Assembly: GCA_025361565.1 (NCBI GenBank)
Contig: JANYKN010000160.1
Coordinates: 48,673 to 112,672 of the forward strand
DNA length: 64,000 nucleotides
Reading direction: 5' to 3'
Source: Bacteroidota bacterium
GTDB lineage: Bacteria > Bacteroidota > Bacteroidia > Bacteroidales > NBLH01
The notes beneath the pieces were generated by a model. That model searched no databases. It was not told the DNA's origin and was given only the letters and a program-made list of their open reading frames with translations. The position numbers and the translations under genes are program-made. Shown one piece after another: positions 46,667-55,324 of the stretch (position 1 is its first letter; every line of letters begins with the position of its first letter).

Positions 46667-49285
46667 ATGACATCAAACGAAATAAGAGAATCATTTTTAA
46701 GTTTTTTTAAAGCGCACGAACACAAAATTGTGCCATCGGCACCCATGGTAATCAAAAACGATCCTACACTGATGTTTACAAATGCAGGGATGAACCAGTT
46801 TAAAGATATCTTTTTGGGGATTTCTGCAATAAAAAATAAGAGAATTGCAGATTCACAGAAATGTCTTCGGGTATCTGGTAAACATAATGATTTAGAAGAG
46901 GTAGGACATGATACATATCACCATACCATGTTTGAGATGCTTGGCAATTGGTCTTTTGGAGATTATTTTAAAAAGGAAGCCATTGATTGGGCATGGGAAT
47001 ATCTCACTGAAGTTCTAGGACTTGCTAAAGATCGATTATATGCCACATATTTTGAAGGAGATAAAGAGGAACTGCTTGAGCCCGATAATGAAGCTAAATC
47101 ATTGTGGTTGAAATATTTGGATATTGATTGTGTTTTACCTGGTATTAAAAAGGACAATTTCTGGGAAATGGGTGAAACCGGTCCATGCGGGCCTTGTTCG
47201 GAAGTTCACATTGATTTACGCAGCGATGATGAGAGAAAAAACATATCTGGTAGGGAATTGGTTAATCAAAGTCATCCGCTGGTAATCGAAATCTGGAACT
47301 TGGTTTTTATTCAATATAATCGTAAATCGGACGGTAAACTTGAGCCACTACCTCATAAGCATGTTGACACTGGAATGGGCTTTGAACGCCTTTGTATGGC
47401 AGTGCAAGGTAAAAAATCAAATTATGATACGGATGTTTTCCAACCAATTATACAAGAGATAGCAAAACTTTCAGGATTTGCATACGGTTCAGATATCCAG
47501 AAAGATATAGCGATGCGAGTTATGTCTGATCATTTGCGCACAATTGCTTTTGCAATTGCTGATGGTCAGCTTCCATCGAATAATAAAGCAGGATATGTGA
47601 TTCGCCGGATATTAAGGCGTGCAGTAAGGTATGCATATACTTTCTTACAATTTAACGAACCTGTAATATATCAGTTGGTGCCTGCTTTAATTAAAGTAAT
47701 GGGACAGGCTTACCCTGAGTTAGCAAAACAAGAAATACTGATAGAAAAAGTAATACAAGAAGAGGAACAAGCATTTTTAAGAACTCTCGAAACTGGTATT
47801 AAATTATTGGACAAAATAGTAGAAAGAACTAAGGCTAGTGGTTCTAATATTGTTGAGGGCAAAGAAGTTTTTGAACTTTACGATACTTATGGTTTTCCAT
47901 TTGATTTGACTGAATTGATATTGCGTGAGCATGGATTGACTGTGAACAAGCTTGAGTTTGACGAAGAAATGGAGTTGCAGAAATCGAGATCAAGAAATGC
48001 AGCCAGCATTGAAACAGATGATTGGGTTGTACTTGATCAGGTTGATGTTGAGGAATTTATAGGATATGATTATCTTGAAACAACCCTTAAAATTACCAAA
48101 TACAGAAAGATAAAATCTAAGGAGAAGGAATTATTTCAATTGGTTTTTAACAGAACTCCATTTTATGCCGAAGGTGGTGGACAGGTTGGCGACAAAGGTT
48201 ATATTGAAAATGATTATGAACGCATTTATATAATTGATACTCTCAAAGAACATAACCAGATTGTGCATATTGTAGATAAACTTCCTGAGCATCCTGAAAA
48301 CATATTTAAAGCTTTTGTAGATAAATTAAAAAGGGAATATACTGAATCCAACCATTCGTCGACACACTTATTGCATTATGCTTTGCGGAAAGTTCTTGGG
48401 GAACATGTTGAACAAAAAGGTTCACTAGTTGATGAACATCGTTTACGTTTCGATTTTGCTCACTTTAAGAAACTAACTGATGAAGAATTGATTGAAGTTG
48501 AGATGATGGTTAATGGTCTGATTAGAAGTAATATCCCACTTGATGAAAAAAGAGACATTCCAATGCAAAAGGCAAAAGAATTGGGAGCTATGTCTTTATT
48601 TGGCGAGAAGTATGGTGATGTGGTAAGGGTTATCCGTTTTGGTGATTCTGTTGAACTTTGCGGAGGCACACATATCAAGGCTACAAGTAAAATAGGTTAT
48701 TTCATTATTCAGTCTGAGTCTGCAATTGCTTCTGGTATAAGGCGAATTGAAGCAATAACATCAAAAGAAGCTGAATTACACTTGAAAAAAGAACGTCAAT
48801 CATTGTCCGAATTAAGATCCTTATTCAAAAATCAGGAAGATATTGTTAAATCAGCCAAAGATTTATTGGAAGAAAATGCTTTTTTGAAGAAGGAAATTGA
48901 AAATTTTCAGAAGGAAAAAGCTAAAATGGTTAAGTTAAGTTTAATTGATAAATATAAAAAAATCAATGGCTTAACTGTAATTGCTGAGAAAATTAACATT
49001 GATTCGGCACAGGGATTAAAGGATATTTCATTTCAGTTGAAAGCAGAATTTGAAAATCTTTTTCTGGTTTTAGGTGCAGAGATTGATGGCAAAGCCATTA
49101 TTAGTATAATCCTTTCAGATAAACTGGTTGATGAAAATAAATTGGATGCCGGTAAAATAATTAGAGAAATATCACCTTTAATTAAAGGTGGTGGAGGAGG
49201 CCAGGCTTTTTATGCAACTGCTGGTGGTAAGAATGTTGAAGGTATTCAAAATGCAATTGACAAGGCTGTTACACTTATACAATAA
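46667..49285 (+). CDS. alaS: alanyl-tRNA synthetase
   Basis: The 872-residue enzyme charges tRNA-Ala. The class II catalytic core is at the N-terminus ([53 protein letters not shown] and DTGMGFERL). The editing domain has the HxxxH-type [10 protein letters not shown] and the Cys/His motif CGGTHI, so both editing zinc ligands are present. The C-terminal C-Ala domain with [14 protein letters not shown] closes the protein. Length is standard. It is monocistronic and followed by a strong hairpin. Confidence 0.98.
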   Translation: MTSNEIRESFLSFFKAHEHKIVPSAPMVIKNDPTLMFTNAGMNQFKDIFLGISAIKNKRIADSQKCLRVSGKHNDLEEVGHDTYHHTMFEMLGNWSFGDYFKKEAIDWAWEYLTEVLGLAKDRLYATYFEGDKEELLEPDNEAKSLWLKYLDIDCVLPGIKKDNFWEMGETGPCGPCSEVHIDLRSDDERKNISGRELVNQSHPLVIEIWNLVFIQYNRKSDGKLEPLPHKHVDTGMGFERLCMAVQGKKSNYDTDVFQPIIQEIAKLSGFAYGSDIQKDIAMRVMSDHLRTIAFAIADGQLPSNNKAGYVIRRILRRAVRYAYTFLQFNEPVIYQLVPALIKVMGQAYPELAKQEILIEKVIQEEEQAFLRTLETGIKLLDKIVERTKASGSNIVEGKEVFELYDTYGFPFDLTELILREHGLTVNKLEFDEEMELQKSRSRNAASIETDDWVVLDQVDVEEFIGYDYLETTLKITKYRKIKSKEKELFQLVFNRTPFYAEGGGQVGDKGYIENDYERIYIIDTLKEHNQIVHIVDKLPEHPENIFKAFVDKLKREYTESNHSSTHLLHYALRKVLGEHVEQKGSLVDEHRLRFDFAHFKKLTDEELIEVEMMVNGLIRSNIPLDEKRDIPMQKAKELGAMSLFGEKYGDVVRVIRFGDSVELCGGTHIKATSKIGYFIIQSESAIASGIRRIEAITSKEAELHLKKERQSLSELRSLFKNQEDIVKSAKDLLEENAFLKKEIENFQKEKAKMVKLSLIDKYKKINGLTVIAEKINIDSAQGLKDISFQLKAEFENLFLVLGAEIDGKAIISIILSDKLVDENKLDAGKIIREISPLIKGGGGGQAFYATAGGKNVEGIQNAIDKAVTLIQ

Positions 49286-49292
49286 AATGATA

Positions 49293-49320
49293 GAGACCAC
49301 AATATTTCAATTGTGGTCTC
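49293..49320. terminator. terminator between alaS and the aminotransferase gene
   Basis: A perfect 11-bp stem, GAGACCACAAT (49293-49303) with ATTGTGGTCTC (49310-49320), lies between converging genes. The T tracts on both sides are interrupted, so termination may be partial. Confidence 0.7.
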
Positions 49321-49345
49321 AGATTTAGCTATTTAATTAATCAAT

Positions 49346-50260
49346 TCATGCAGATTTGTAATTTTGCAAGGAACTGTTTATTAAGCTTGAACTGAATTGT
49401 TCCGGAAAGCACATTTGATTTAATGTATCGGATAATAAATTTGATACCTTATTGTAATATCTTCGTTGTTTAAAACCTAAAACCCATTGAATTCCATTAA
49501 TTGCATTAGTGAAAAATATTTCATCGGCAGCCATCAAATCATTTATTTGCACAATAGCTTCATCCTGAACTGAAAAATTCATTTTTTTTGCAATTTCAAT
49601 TGTTTTTTGACGCATAATTCCAGCTAAACAACCTTCTCGCAGTGAGGGAGTTAAAATGGTGTTTTCTTTAACTATGAAAATATTTGAACTTATACCTTCA
49701 ACTATATTGCCTTTGGTATTGATTAATAAACATTCATCCAATTGATTTTCAGTTTTGTATATACCTGCCATTACAAATAATGTAGAGCTAATAAGCTTTA
49801 TCCTCGATAAATAATTGATTGGTTTCGTAATCTCGTCATAAACATCAACAAAGATTCCTTTTGTATTAAAATCATATTTATAACTACTTAAAGCACTGCA
49901 TTGAATCGTATACTCAGTTTCATTGGTTTGCGGTGCATAAAATCCTCCACTTTGCCTAAAAACACTCATCCGTACGCGTGCACCCTTAAATAATTTGTTC
50001 TTATTCAGAAGTTTTGAAATTTCTTGTTGCAATCCCATTGTGTCTATTGTAAATCTAACAGGCACTTCCATTTTTAAAACTTTCATGCTTCGAATCAATC
50101 TTTCTATATGTTCATAAAAGAACTGGACTTTATTTCCTGAAGCATGCATAGTCTCAAATATGCCATCACCGTATTGAAATGCCCTATTATTGATCCCAAT
50201 TTTAAGGTCATCTTCCTCAATAATATTTCCGTTGTAACTTAAATATTGTTTGTTCTCCAT
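49346..50260 (-). CDS. PLP-dependent class IV aminotransferase / aminodeoxychorismate lyase-like
   Basis: The 304-residue protein has the class IV fold: YNGNIIEEDDLKIGINNRAFQYGDGIFETMHA at the start and the family signature EGISSNIFIVKENTILTPSLREGCLAGIMR. NYLSRIKLISS contains the likely PLP-binding Lys. The family includes PabC, branched-chain and D-amino acid aminotransferases, and I cannot choose between them; the Arg-rich substrate loop points weakly to PabC-like activity. It lies 11 bases after the GmhB-like gene in a three-gene operon. Confidence 0.85.
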   Translation of the reverse strand: MENKQYLSYNGNIIEEDDLKIGINNRAFQYGDGIFETMHASGNKVQFFYEHIERLIRSMKVLKMEVPVRFTIDTMGLQQEISKLLNKNKLFKGARVRMSVFRQSGGFYAPQTNETEYTIQCSALSSYKYDFNTKGIFVDVYDEITKPINYLSRIKLISSTLFVMAGIYKTENQLDECLLINTKGNIVEGISSNIFIVKENTILTPSLREGCLAGIMRQKTIEIAKKMNFSVQDEAIVQINDLMAADEIFFTNAINGIQWVLGFKQRRYYNKVSNLLSDTLNQMCFPEQFSSSLINSSLQNYKSA

Positions 50261-50271
50261 TTTTTAATTCT

Positions 50272-50784
50272 TTACTCCAACAAATATGAAAATGCTGTTT
50301 TTTTTATCTCTTCAAATAGATTAGCGTTTGATTTTACTTTTATTCCTTTTATATTTAATTTTTCAGCAGCTATGATATCATGCTCTGAATCTCCTATCAT
50401 ATATGATTTCAAAGGGTCAATTCCAAAATTGGCAATCGCTTTTTCAAATAGTAATGTTCCAGGTTTTCTGCATAAACATTTCGAAATTTCCGGATGATGT
50501 GGACAATAATATATTGCTGATAAATAAATGCCATTTTCTTCTAAAATATTTTTGAAATAAGTATGTAATTCATTTACATTCAATATTGTATATTGTTTTT
50601 TTGCAATTCCTCCTTGATTGGTAATTACAATGAGCAGGTAGCCTTTATTCAAAAAACACCTTAAGGTTTCTAAAACTCCATCGTTTAATTTGAAATCTTC
50701 CAAGTGGTGAATATAGTATGCAATTGAGTTATCGTTTATTACTCCATCCCGATCAAGAAATATTGCTTTATTTAATTCTTTCAT
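50272..50784 (-). CDS. HAD phosphatase of the GmhB / histidinol-phosphatase type
   Basis: The 170-residue HAD enzyme has motif I FLDRDGVIND (Asp11, Asp13), motif II VITNQGG and the zinc loop CPHHPEISKCLCRKP, which is characteristic of GmhB and HisB-N. The late motif MIGDSEHDI binds magnesium. GmhB removes the C7 phosphate of heptose-1,7-bisphosphate in LPS-core precursor synthesis. A related role on another sugar phosphate is possible, since no other heptose gene is nearby. It sits between the rhomboid and aminotransferase genes with small gaps. Confidence 0.88.
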   Translation of the reverse strand: MKELNKAIFLDRDGVINDNSIAYYIHHLEDFKLNDGVLETLRCFLNKGYLLIVITNQGGIAKKQYTILNVNELHTYFKNILEENGIYLSAIYYCPHHPEISKCLCRKPGTLLFEKAIANFGIDPLKSYMIGDSEHDIIAAEKLNIKGIKVKSNANLFEEIKKTAFSYLLE

Positions 50785-50820
50785 ATTTTAAAAACAATAA
50801 ATATTATACTATTAATAGTT

Positions 50821-51432
50821 CTATCCATTCACGAAATTTGCTATAAAGATCTGAAATAAAGCAGGTTTTAATAATAATGGGAATAAAAAACCAAAAATAG
50901 CACCAGTAAGATGTGCATCATGATTTACATTGTCGTTACTCTTTTTACTCATATATTGTGAATAGACCAGGTAGGCAAGGCCAAATAAATAACCAGGTAT
51001 TGGGATGGGTATAAATAGGATATAAATGCCAAGTTTTGGTTCAAAAAATATTCCTGCAAATAATACTGCTGCTACAGCCCCCGATGCTCCAATTGAATTG
51101 TACCATTGATCGTTCTTATGTTTTAATATAGAAGGTATTGATGATATAATTCCACCTGCAACATACAAAAGAATAAAAAGAAACATGCCATGATTAAAGT
51201 AGATATTCAATGCTTGTTCCACGTATTCACCGAAAAAATACAAAGTTAACATATTAAATATAAGGTGTGTCCAATCAGCATGAAGTAATGCATGGGTTAC
51301 AATCCTATAATATTCTTTTCTATTAACAACCATAAATGGATTTAATTTCATTTTATCGAAAAATTCACTATTTCGCCAAGCTGCCAATGAAAAAATAGCT
51401 GTAAATATAATAATGAATAATGTTATACTCAT
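50821..51432 (-). CDS. rhomboid family intramembrane serine protease
   Basis: The 203-residue membrane protein has about six hydrophobic helices. HLIFNMLTLYFFGEYVE lies in the family's N-terminal region, with the catalytic Ser117 in NSIGASGA and His174 in DAHLTGAIFGF. Both members of the dyad are present, so it is probably an active protease that cuts helices within the membrane. The substrate is unknown. A promoter-like pair (minus-strand TAATTTTG at 51444-51437 and TTG at 51468-51466) ends only 5 bases before the ATG, so the mRNA may have almost no leader. Confidence 0.9.
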   Translation of the reverse strand: MSITLFIIIFTAIFSLAAWRNSEFFDKMKLNPFMVVNRKEYYRIVTHALLHADWTHLIFNMLTLYFFGEYVEQALNIYFNHGMFLFILLYVAGGIISSIPSILKHKNDQWYNSIGASGAVAAVLFAGIFFEPKLGIYILFIPIPIPGYLFGLAYLVYSQYMSKKSNDNVNHDAHLTGAIFGFLFPLLLKPALFQIFIANFVNG

Positions 51433-51504
51433 TTTACAAAATTAATATTGTTGTTAACAAAATGACAAAATTAGCAAAATTCTTGCAGCTCTAAACCATT
51501 GTTA

Positions 51505-51548
51505 ATAAACAAAAAACGATTGTTCATAAAAATATGGACAATCGTTTT
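51505..51548 (-). terminator. terminator after the acyl-CoA synthetase
   Basis: AAAACGATTGT (51513-51523) pairs perfectly with ACAATCGTTTT (51538-51548). On the minus strand the stem is followed by a T-rich tract. A second hairpin (51553-51562 with 51567-51576) lies just before it. Confidence 0.75.
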
Positions 51549-51624
51549 AATTTTCTTTGATTGATTAATCAAAGAATCTCAGATATAATTACCTTTTAAT
51601 CATTATATATTCATTTTATTTTCA

Positions 51625-53433
51625 TTAATTTGATGGATTACCAACATGTCCAAGTTCCTCTGTATAACCATAGAGCCTATCTAATTTGATTTTGTATTTT
51701 TCTTTTAAAAACTTTCTTTTTAATTTGAGGGTAGGAGATAGCTCGCCTGTTTCAGGCAGCCATTGCTGGCAGGTAAGTTCAAATTTTCTAATTTGCTCAT
51801 GCCTTCCCAATTTTTCGTTAAATTCATCAATCTCTTTTTGAATACGTTCAATTACTTTTGGTATTTGAATCAAATCTTTATTGTCTCTGTATTTTAGATT
51901 ATGAATGGAGCACCAATCATGCAGGTATTCAAATGATGGACATATAATAGCAGCTGCATATTTTTCATCAGCCCCAACTACCATAATCTGTTCAATAAAA
52001 GGCGATTCTTTAAACTTATTTTCTAATACTTGCGGCGCAATATATTTGCCTGTGGATAGTTTAAATATCTCTTTTTTCCTGTCTGTAATCTGTAAAATGT
52101 TATTTTCGTGCAATACTCCGATATCGCCAGTATGGAACCAGCCATCTTGATCAATTACTTCTTTGGTTTTTTCAGGATCTTTGTAATATCCGAGCATCAG
52201 GCTTGGTCCTTTCATTAATATTTCACCGTCTTCGGCAATTTTTACCTCAACATTATCAATTACGGGGCCAACTGTACCGAATTTAATATAAGGATATGTT
52301 TTATGGTTTACAGCAATTACAGGAGAAGTTTCGGTTAATCCATATCCCTCCTGAATAATTAAATTCGCAGCGTAGAAAATACGTGCAAGCCTAGGCTGTA
52401 ATGCTGCTCCGCCTGAAATAATCACTTTCACATTTCCTCCTAATGCCTCGCGCCATTTACTGAAAATTAGTTTGTTGGCAACTGCTCTTTTTTTCTCATA
52501 TATGAACCCATTTGCATTGTTTAACTCAAAATTCAAACCCAGGTTCACTGCCCAAAAAAACAAGATTTTTTTGATGCCTTTCAGCTCCTTTCCTTTAAGA
52601 AGTATTTTGTCGAATAGTTTTTCTATAACCCTCGGCACAGCTGCAAATCCATGAGGCTTTACTTCTCTAATATTTTCGCCTATTGTGTCTATACTTTCAG
52701 CATAATAAATTGCATTGCCAGAGTATTGAAAAAGATAATTGACCATACGTTCAAGTACGTGACATAAAGGTAGGAAACTCAACACCCTGTCTTGGGGATC
52801 TAGAGGCAGGAGATGTTTCGTTGCCATTACATTACTAATGAAATTATTATGGCTAAGCATAACTCCTTTTGAAAGACCAGTGGTGCCAGATGTGTAAATT
52901 ATTGAACATAAATCATCAGATTGAACGCTTGCTTTTATTTCATTCAGTTTAACAATATATTTGGATTTATTTAACTTGCCTAGTTCAACAATTTCATGCC
53001 AATTTGGTATGCCATTCGTTTTATCGAATATGTATACATTTTGAATATCTTTTATTTTATCGGCTATTGGCTTTATTTTATCATAATGTTCTTTTGATGA
53101 TAGGATTACAATCCGTGATTCTGAATGTTGCAAGATATGTTCATATTCCTCGTTACTTATATTGGGATAGATTGGAACGTGTATGCCACCGATTTGAGCA
53201 AGGCCCATATCTACCATATTCCATTCAGGTCTGTTATTTGAAACTGTTGCAATCTTATTCCCTTTTTGAAATCCTAATTCTAGTAAGCCACAGCTAAAAT
53301 TGTCAATGGTTTCTTTGTATTCTTTGGTACTGAATTTTTCCCATTGCCCATTACGTTTTACCGAAAAAGCATCGTCCCGCTGGAATTTTTCAATCATTCT
53401 GTCAATGATATCAAATGTTCTTTTGATTTCCAT
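51625..53433 (-). CDS. long-chain fatty-acid--CoA ligase
   Basis: The 602-residue AMP-forming ligase has the P-loop SIIYTSGTTGLSKGVMLSHNN, GYGLTETSPVIAVN, DGWFHTGDIG and ITDRKKEIFKLSTGKYIAP, which ends at the hinge and catalytic region. It activates free fatty acids to acyl-CoA with ATP and would feed the FadE/FadN/FadA pathway encoded 22 kb away. The length and the N-terminal EWNMVDMGLAQIGGIHVPIYPN fit the FadD15/Bacteroidota long-chain subgroup. It appears to be monocistronic. Confidence 0.94.
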   Translation of the reverse strand: MEIKRTFDIIDRMIEKFQRDDAFSVKRNGQWEKFSTKEYKETIDNFSCGLLELGFQKGNKIATVSNNRPEWNMVDMGLAQIGGIHVPIYPNISNEEYEHILQHSESRIVILSSKEHYDKIKPIADKIKDIQNVYIFDKTNGIPNWHEIVELGKLNKSKYIVKLNEIKASVQSDDLCSIIYTSGTTGLSKGVMLSHNNFISNVMATKHLLPLDPQDRVLSFLPLCHVLERMVNYLFQYSGNAIYYAESIDTIGENIREVKPHGFAAVPRVIEKLFDKILLKGKELKGIKKILFFWAVNLGLNFELNNANGFIYEKKRAVANKLIFSKWREALGGNVKVIISGGAALQPRLARIFYAANLIIQEGYGLTETSPVIAVNHKTYPYIKFGTVGPVIDNVEVKIAEDGEILMKGPSLMLGYYKDPEKTKEVIDQDGWFHTGDIGVLHENNILQITDRKKEIFKLSTGKYIAPQVLENKFKESPFIEQIMVVGADEKYAAAIICPSFEYLHDWCSIHNLKYRDNKDLIQIPKVIERIQKEIDEFNEKLGRHEQIRKFELTCQQWLPETGELSPTLKLKRKFLKEKYKIKLDRLYGYTEELGHVGNPSN

Positions 53434-53825
53434 AATATATTAAGTTAGTTAGTTGGTTAATTCATTCGAAACATTTTGTGAAAAAAAATGTTGTTTGTTT
53501 GAACCTAATCATTGGGTTTGATTTATCTTTCTGAAATATATCAAATATAAGAAATAAATTGATACTTAATAATGGAATGTAAAAAGTTATAAAAACATGA
53601 AATTCCGGCATTTATTCATTACGATCAAATTATCATTAAATTTTAAAGTGATGGTTAATTTTATTCAATAAAATTAATTAATTCCAAATTTAAAAGCCTC
53701 CACTTTAATGTAGAGGCTTCGATTTTAAAAGAGCTTTATTTGTAAAAACTACTTTGTAATTCATTTATTGTAAATAGTTTTTCTAAGCTTATATTATCTG
53801 CTTTTGACCATTCTTTATTTTTATA
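53434..53825. other. 392-base intergenic region
   Basis: It holds the phasin terminator (53690-53719) and a -7-like element for the ligase (minus-strand TATATTTG, 53549-53542, no good -33). On the minus strand the downstream phasin frame stays open for 29 codons after its TGA. Otherwise it is AT-rich with nothing recognisable. Confidence 0.55.
53690..53719 (-). terminator. terminator after the phasin-like genes
   Basis: AAGCCTC (53694-53700) pairs with GAGGCTT (53713-53719), followed on the minus strand by TTAAATTT. It lies about 105 bases past the second phasin-like stop. Confidence 0.6.
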
Positions 53826-54131
53826 TCATTTAGTTTTATTTGCCACCTGTGCTTCTAATTCGGCCACCCGCTTTTCCAATTTCCTAAATTCTTCCAATTT
53901 TGCAATGTTTAATGAACTTATTAGCTTATTAACTACATTTTTAAAATGCTCTTCAAGTTCATCTTTTTTAGTTTCGGCATTTACAGCAAATTCATCAACA
54001 ATTTTTTTTCCTTCTTCAGCAGAAATCTTTCCTTCTTCTACGAATTTTTCAATTGTTTTTTTGAAATTCTCAGTGGTAATAGATATCCAGCCTATTCCAG
54101 TATAAATAAATTTTTTAAATAAATCTTCCAT
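53826..54131 (-). CDS. phasin-like protein, second copy
   Basis: The 101-residue helical protein is built as a short hydrophobic start (EDLFKKFIYTGIGWISI), a charged helix with KISAEEGKKIVDEF, and a C-terminal coiled coil (FRKLEKRVAELEAQVA). This fits the small phasin/PhaI-like family that coats polyhydroxyalkanoate granules. It is a tandem duplicate of the gene just upstream (13-base gap): both share EDLFKKF.YTG, KIS..EG.KIV.EF and E.KK.ELEE. No PHA synthase is in the window, so the granule role is uncertain. Confidence 0.75.
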   Translation of the reverse strand: MEDLFKKFIYTGIGWISITTENFKKTIEKFVEEGKISAEEGKKIVDEFAVNAETKKDELEEHFKNVVNKLISSLNIAKLEEFRKLEKRVAELEAQVANKTK

Positions 54132-54144
54132 ATATTTTTAGGTA

Positions 54145-54453
54145 TTACTGTTTTTTTAGCAATTCTTCAAGTAATTTCACCCTATTGGTAAGTTCTTCAA
54201 GGTCTTTTGCCGAGGCAAACTTAAATTTCTCAACCGCTTTATCTACGATTTTTTTTAGGCTTTCTTCAAGTTCTTTCTTTTTTGATTCGGTGTTTTTGAA
54301 AAATTCGTTTACGATTTTTTCACCTTCATTAGTGCTGATTTTGTTTTCCTTTACCAATTCTTCTATAGTTTTTTCTAATCGATCTTTGGTTAAAGAAACT
54401 AATCCAACACCTGTGTAAACAAATTTTTTAAATAAATCTTCAATTTTTTCCAT
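54145..54453 (-). CDS. phasin-like protein, first copy
   Basis: The 102-residue protein has the same plan as the next gene: EDLFKKFVYTGVGLVSL, then a charged helix ENKISTNEGEKIVNEFF, then KELEESLKKIVDKAVEKF and a C-terminal leucine-rich coiled coil (LEELTNRVKLLEELLKK). No signal peptide is present, so it is cytoplasmic. The pair has diverged clearly, so the duplication is old. Phasin-like helical proteins can also act as membrane-curvature or stress proteins. Confidence 0.75.
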   Translation of the reverse strand: MEKIEDLFKKFVYTGVGLVSLTKDRLEKTIEELVKENKISTNEGEKIVNEFFKNTESKKKELEESLKKIVDKAVEKFKFASAKDLEELTNRVKLLEELLKKQ

Positions 54454-54765
54454 GGTTTTGTTTTTAATGAAAATAAAGTGAATACATAAAACTCCAGATA
54501 ATTATACAAGTTTACTACATCTCGCATTCTAAAGCAATAATTTTGAAGTGTTATTAAGCATGTTTTTTGTTTAAGCGATTTTGTAAAAACTCATTTAAAT
54601 ATAAGATGAAAATGAATCGATCTATGTTTTTTTTTGACCAGATGCCATGGTTTCAATATAAAATAAAAATTAGCTGGTTTGATATAAATTTGGTTTATGA
54701 CTATATAATTTTCACAAAACAATTACTTAATCTAAATAACTTTAAAAAAATCCATTAATCTGGTG
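54454..54765. other. 312-base intergenic region, nothing recognised
   Basis: This AT-rich gap lies between the phasin pair and the response regulator. I see no gene, strong hairpin or consensus promoter. A 63-codon plus-strand frame here is Phe/Lys/Asn-rich in a manner typical of random AT-rich sequence. Confidence 0.5.
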
Positions 54766-55164
54766 TCATCTTTTAAGCAAAATTGCATCAGGGAAATAAA
54801 GTTTGCCATGTGTAATTGTTTCAATTGCCTTTGGCAATTCATCAAATATATTAAATTTGAAAACGCAACCTTTTATGCCATATTCGATTAGATCGAGTAA
54901 GTAGGTTTCTTCGCTGAACATTGTGATAGCCAGTATTTTAATCTTTGGATATCTTTGAATTAATTGTTGTGAGGCCTTAAATCCGTCTATTTTTGGCATT
55001 ACCATATCCATCAGAACAAGATCTGCAGAGTATATTTCTGTATAATTTAATAAATCTTCTCCATCGGAAAATTCCGCAATAATTTCATATCCGCCTAGCT
55101 TATCCAGATAAAAGCGCAATCCTTCACGGTAATCTTTACTATCGTCTACGATTATAATTTTCAT
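54766..55164 (-). CDS. single-domain response regulator
   Basis: The 132-residue protein is a complete receiver domain: acidic Asp7-Asp8, phospho-acceptor Asp53 (VLMDMVMPKIDG), Thr81 and Lys103. Its sequence is of the NarL/LuxR-receiver type, but there is no DNA-binding domain after it; it ends 20 residues past the receiver. It lies 160 bases downstream of the hybrid kinase on the same strand and is likely its phosphorylation partner. Without an output domain it must act by protein contact or phosphate transfer, or it lost its HTH. Confidence 0.88.
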   Translation of the reverse strand: MKIIIVDDSKDYREGLRFYLDKLGGYEIIAEFSDGEDLLNYTEIYSADLVLMDMVMPKIDGFKASQQLIQRYPKIKILAITMFSEETYLLDLIEYGIKGCVFKFNIFDELPKAIETITHGKLYFPDAILLKR

Positions 55165-55324
55165 AGGTTATTTTTTATATTCTATAAATTAGGTTTATCA
55201 ATATTGAAATTTGATACTTATATAATCAATTTTAGAATAGTTTTGGTCTATATTAATCAAAATTTATAATTTGATTTTCAAATATTAGAATAATTCAATT
55301 TTCTCATTTTGAACTAGTTGTTGA

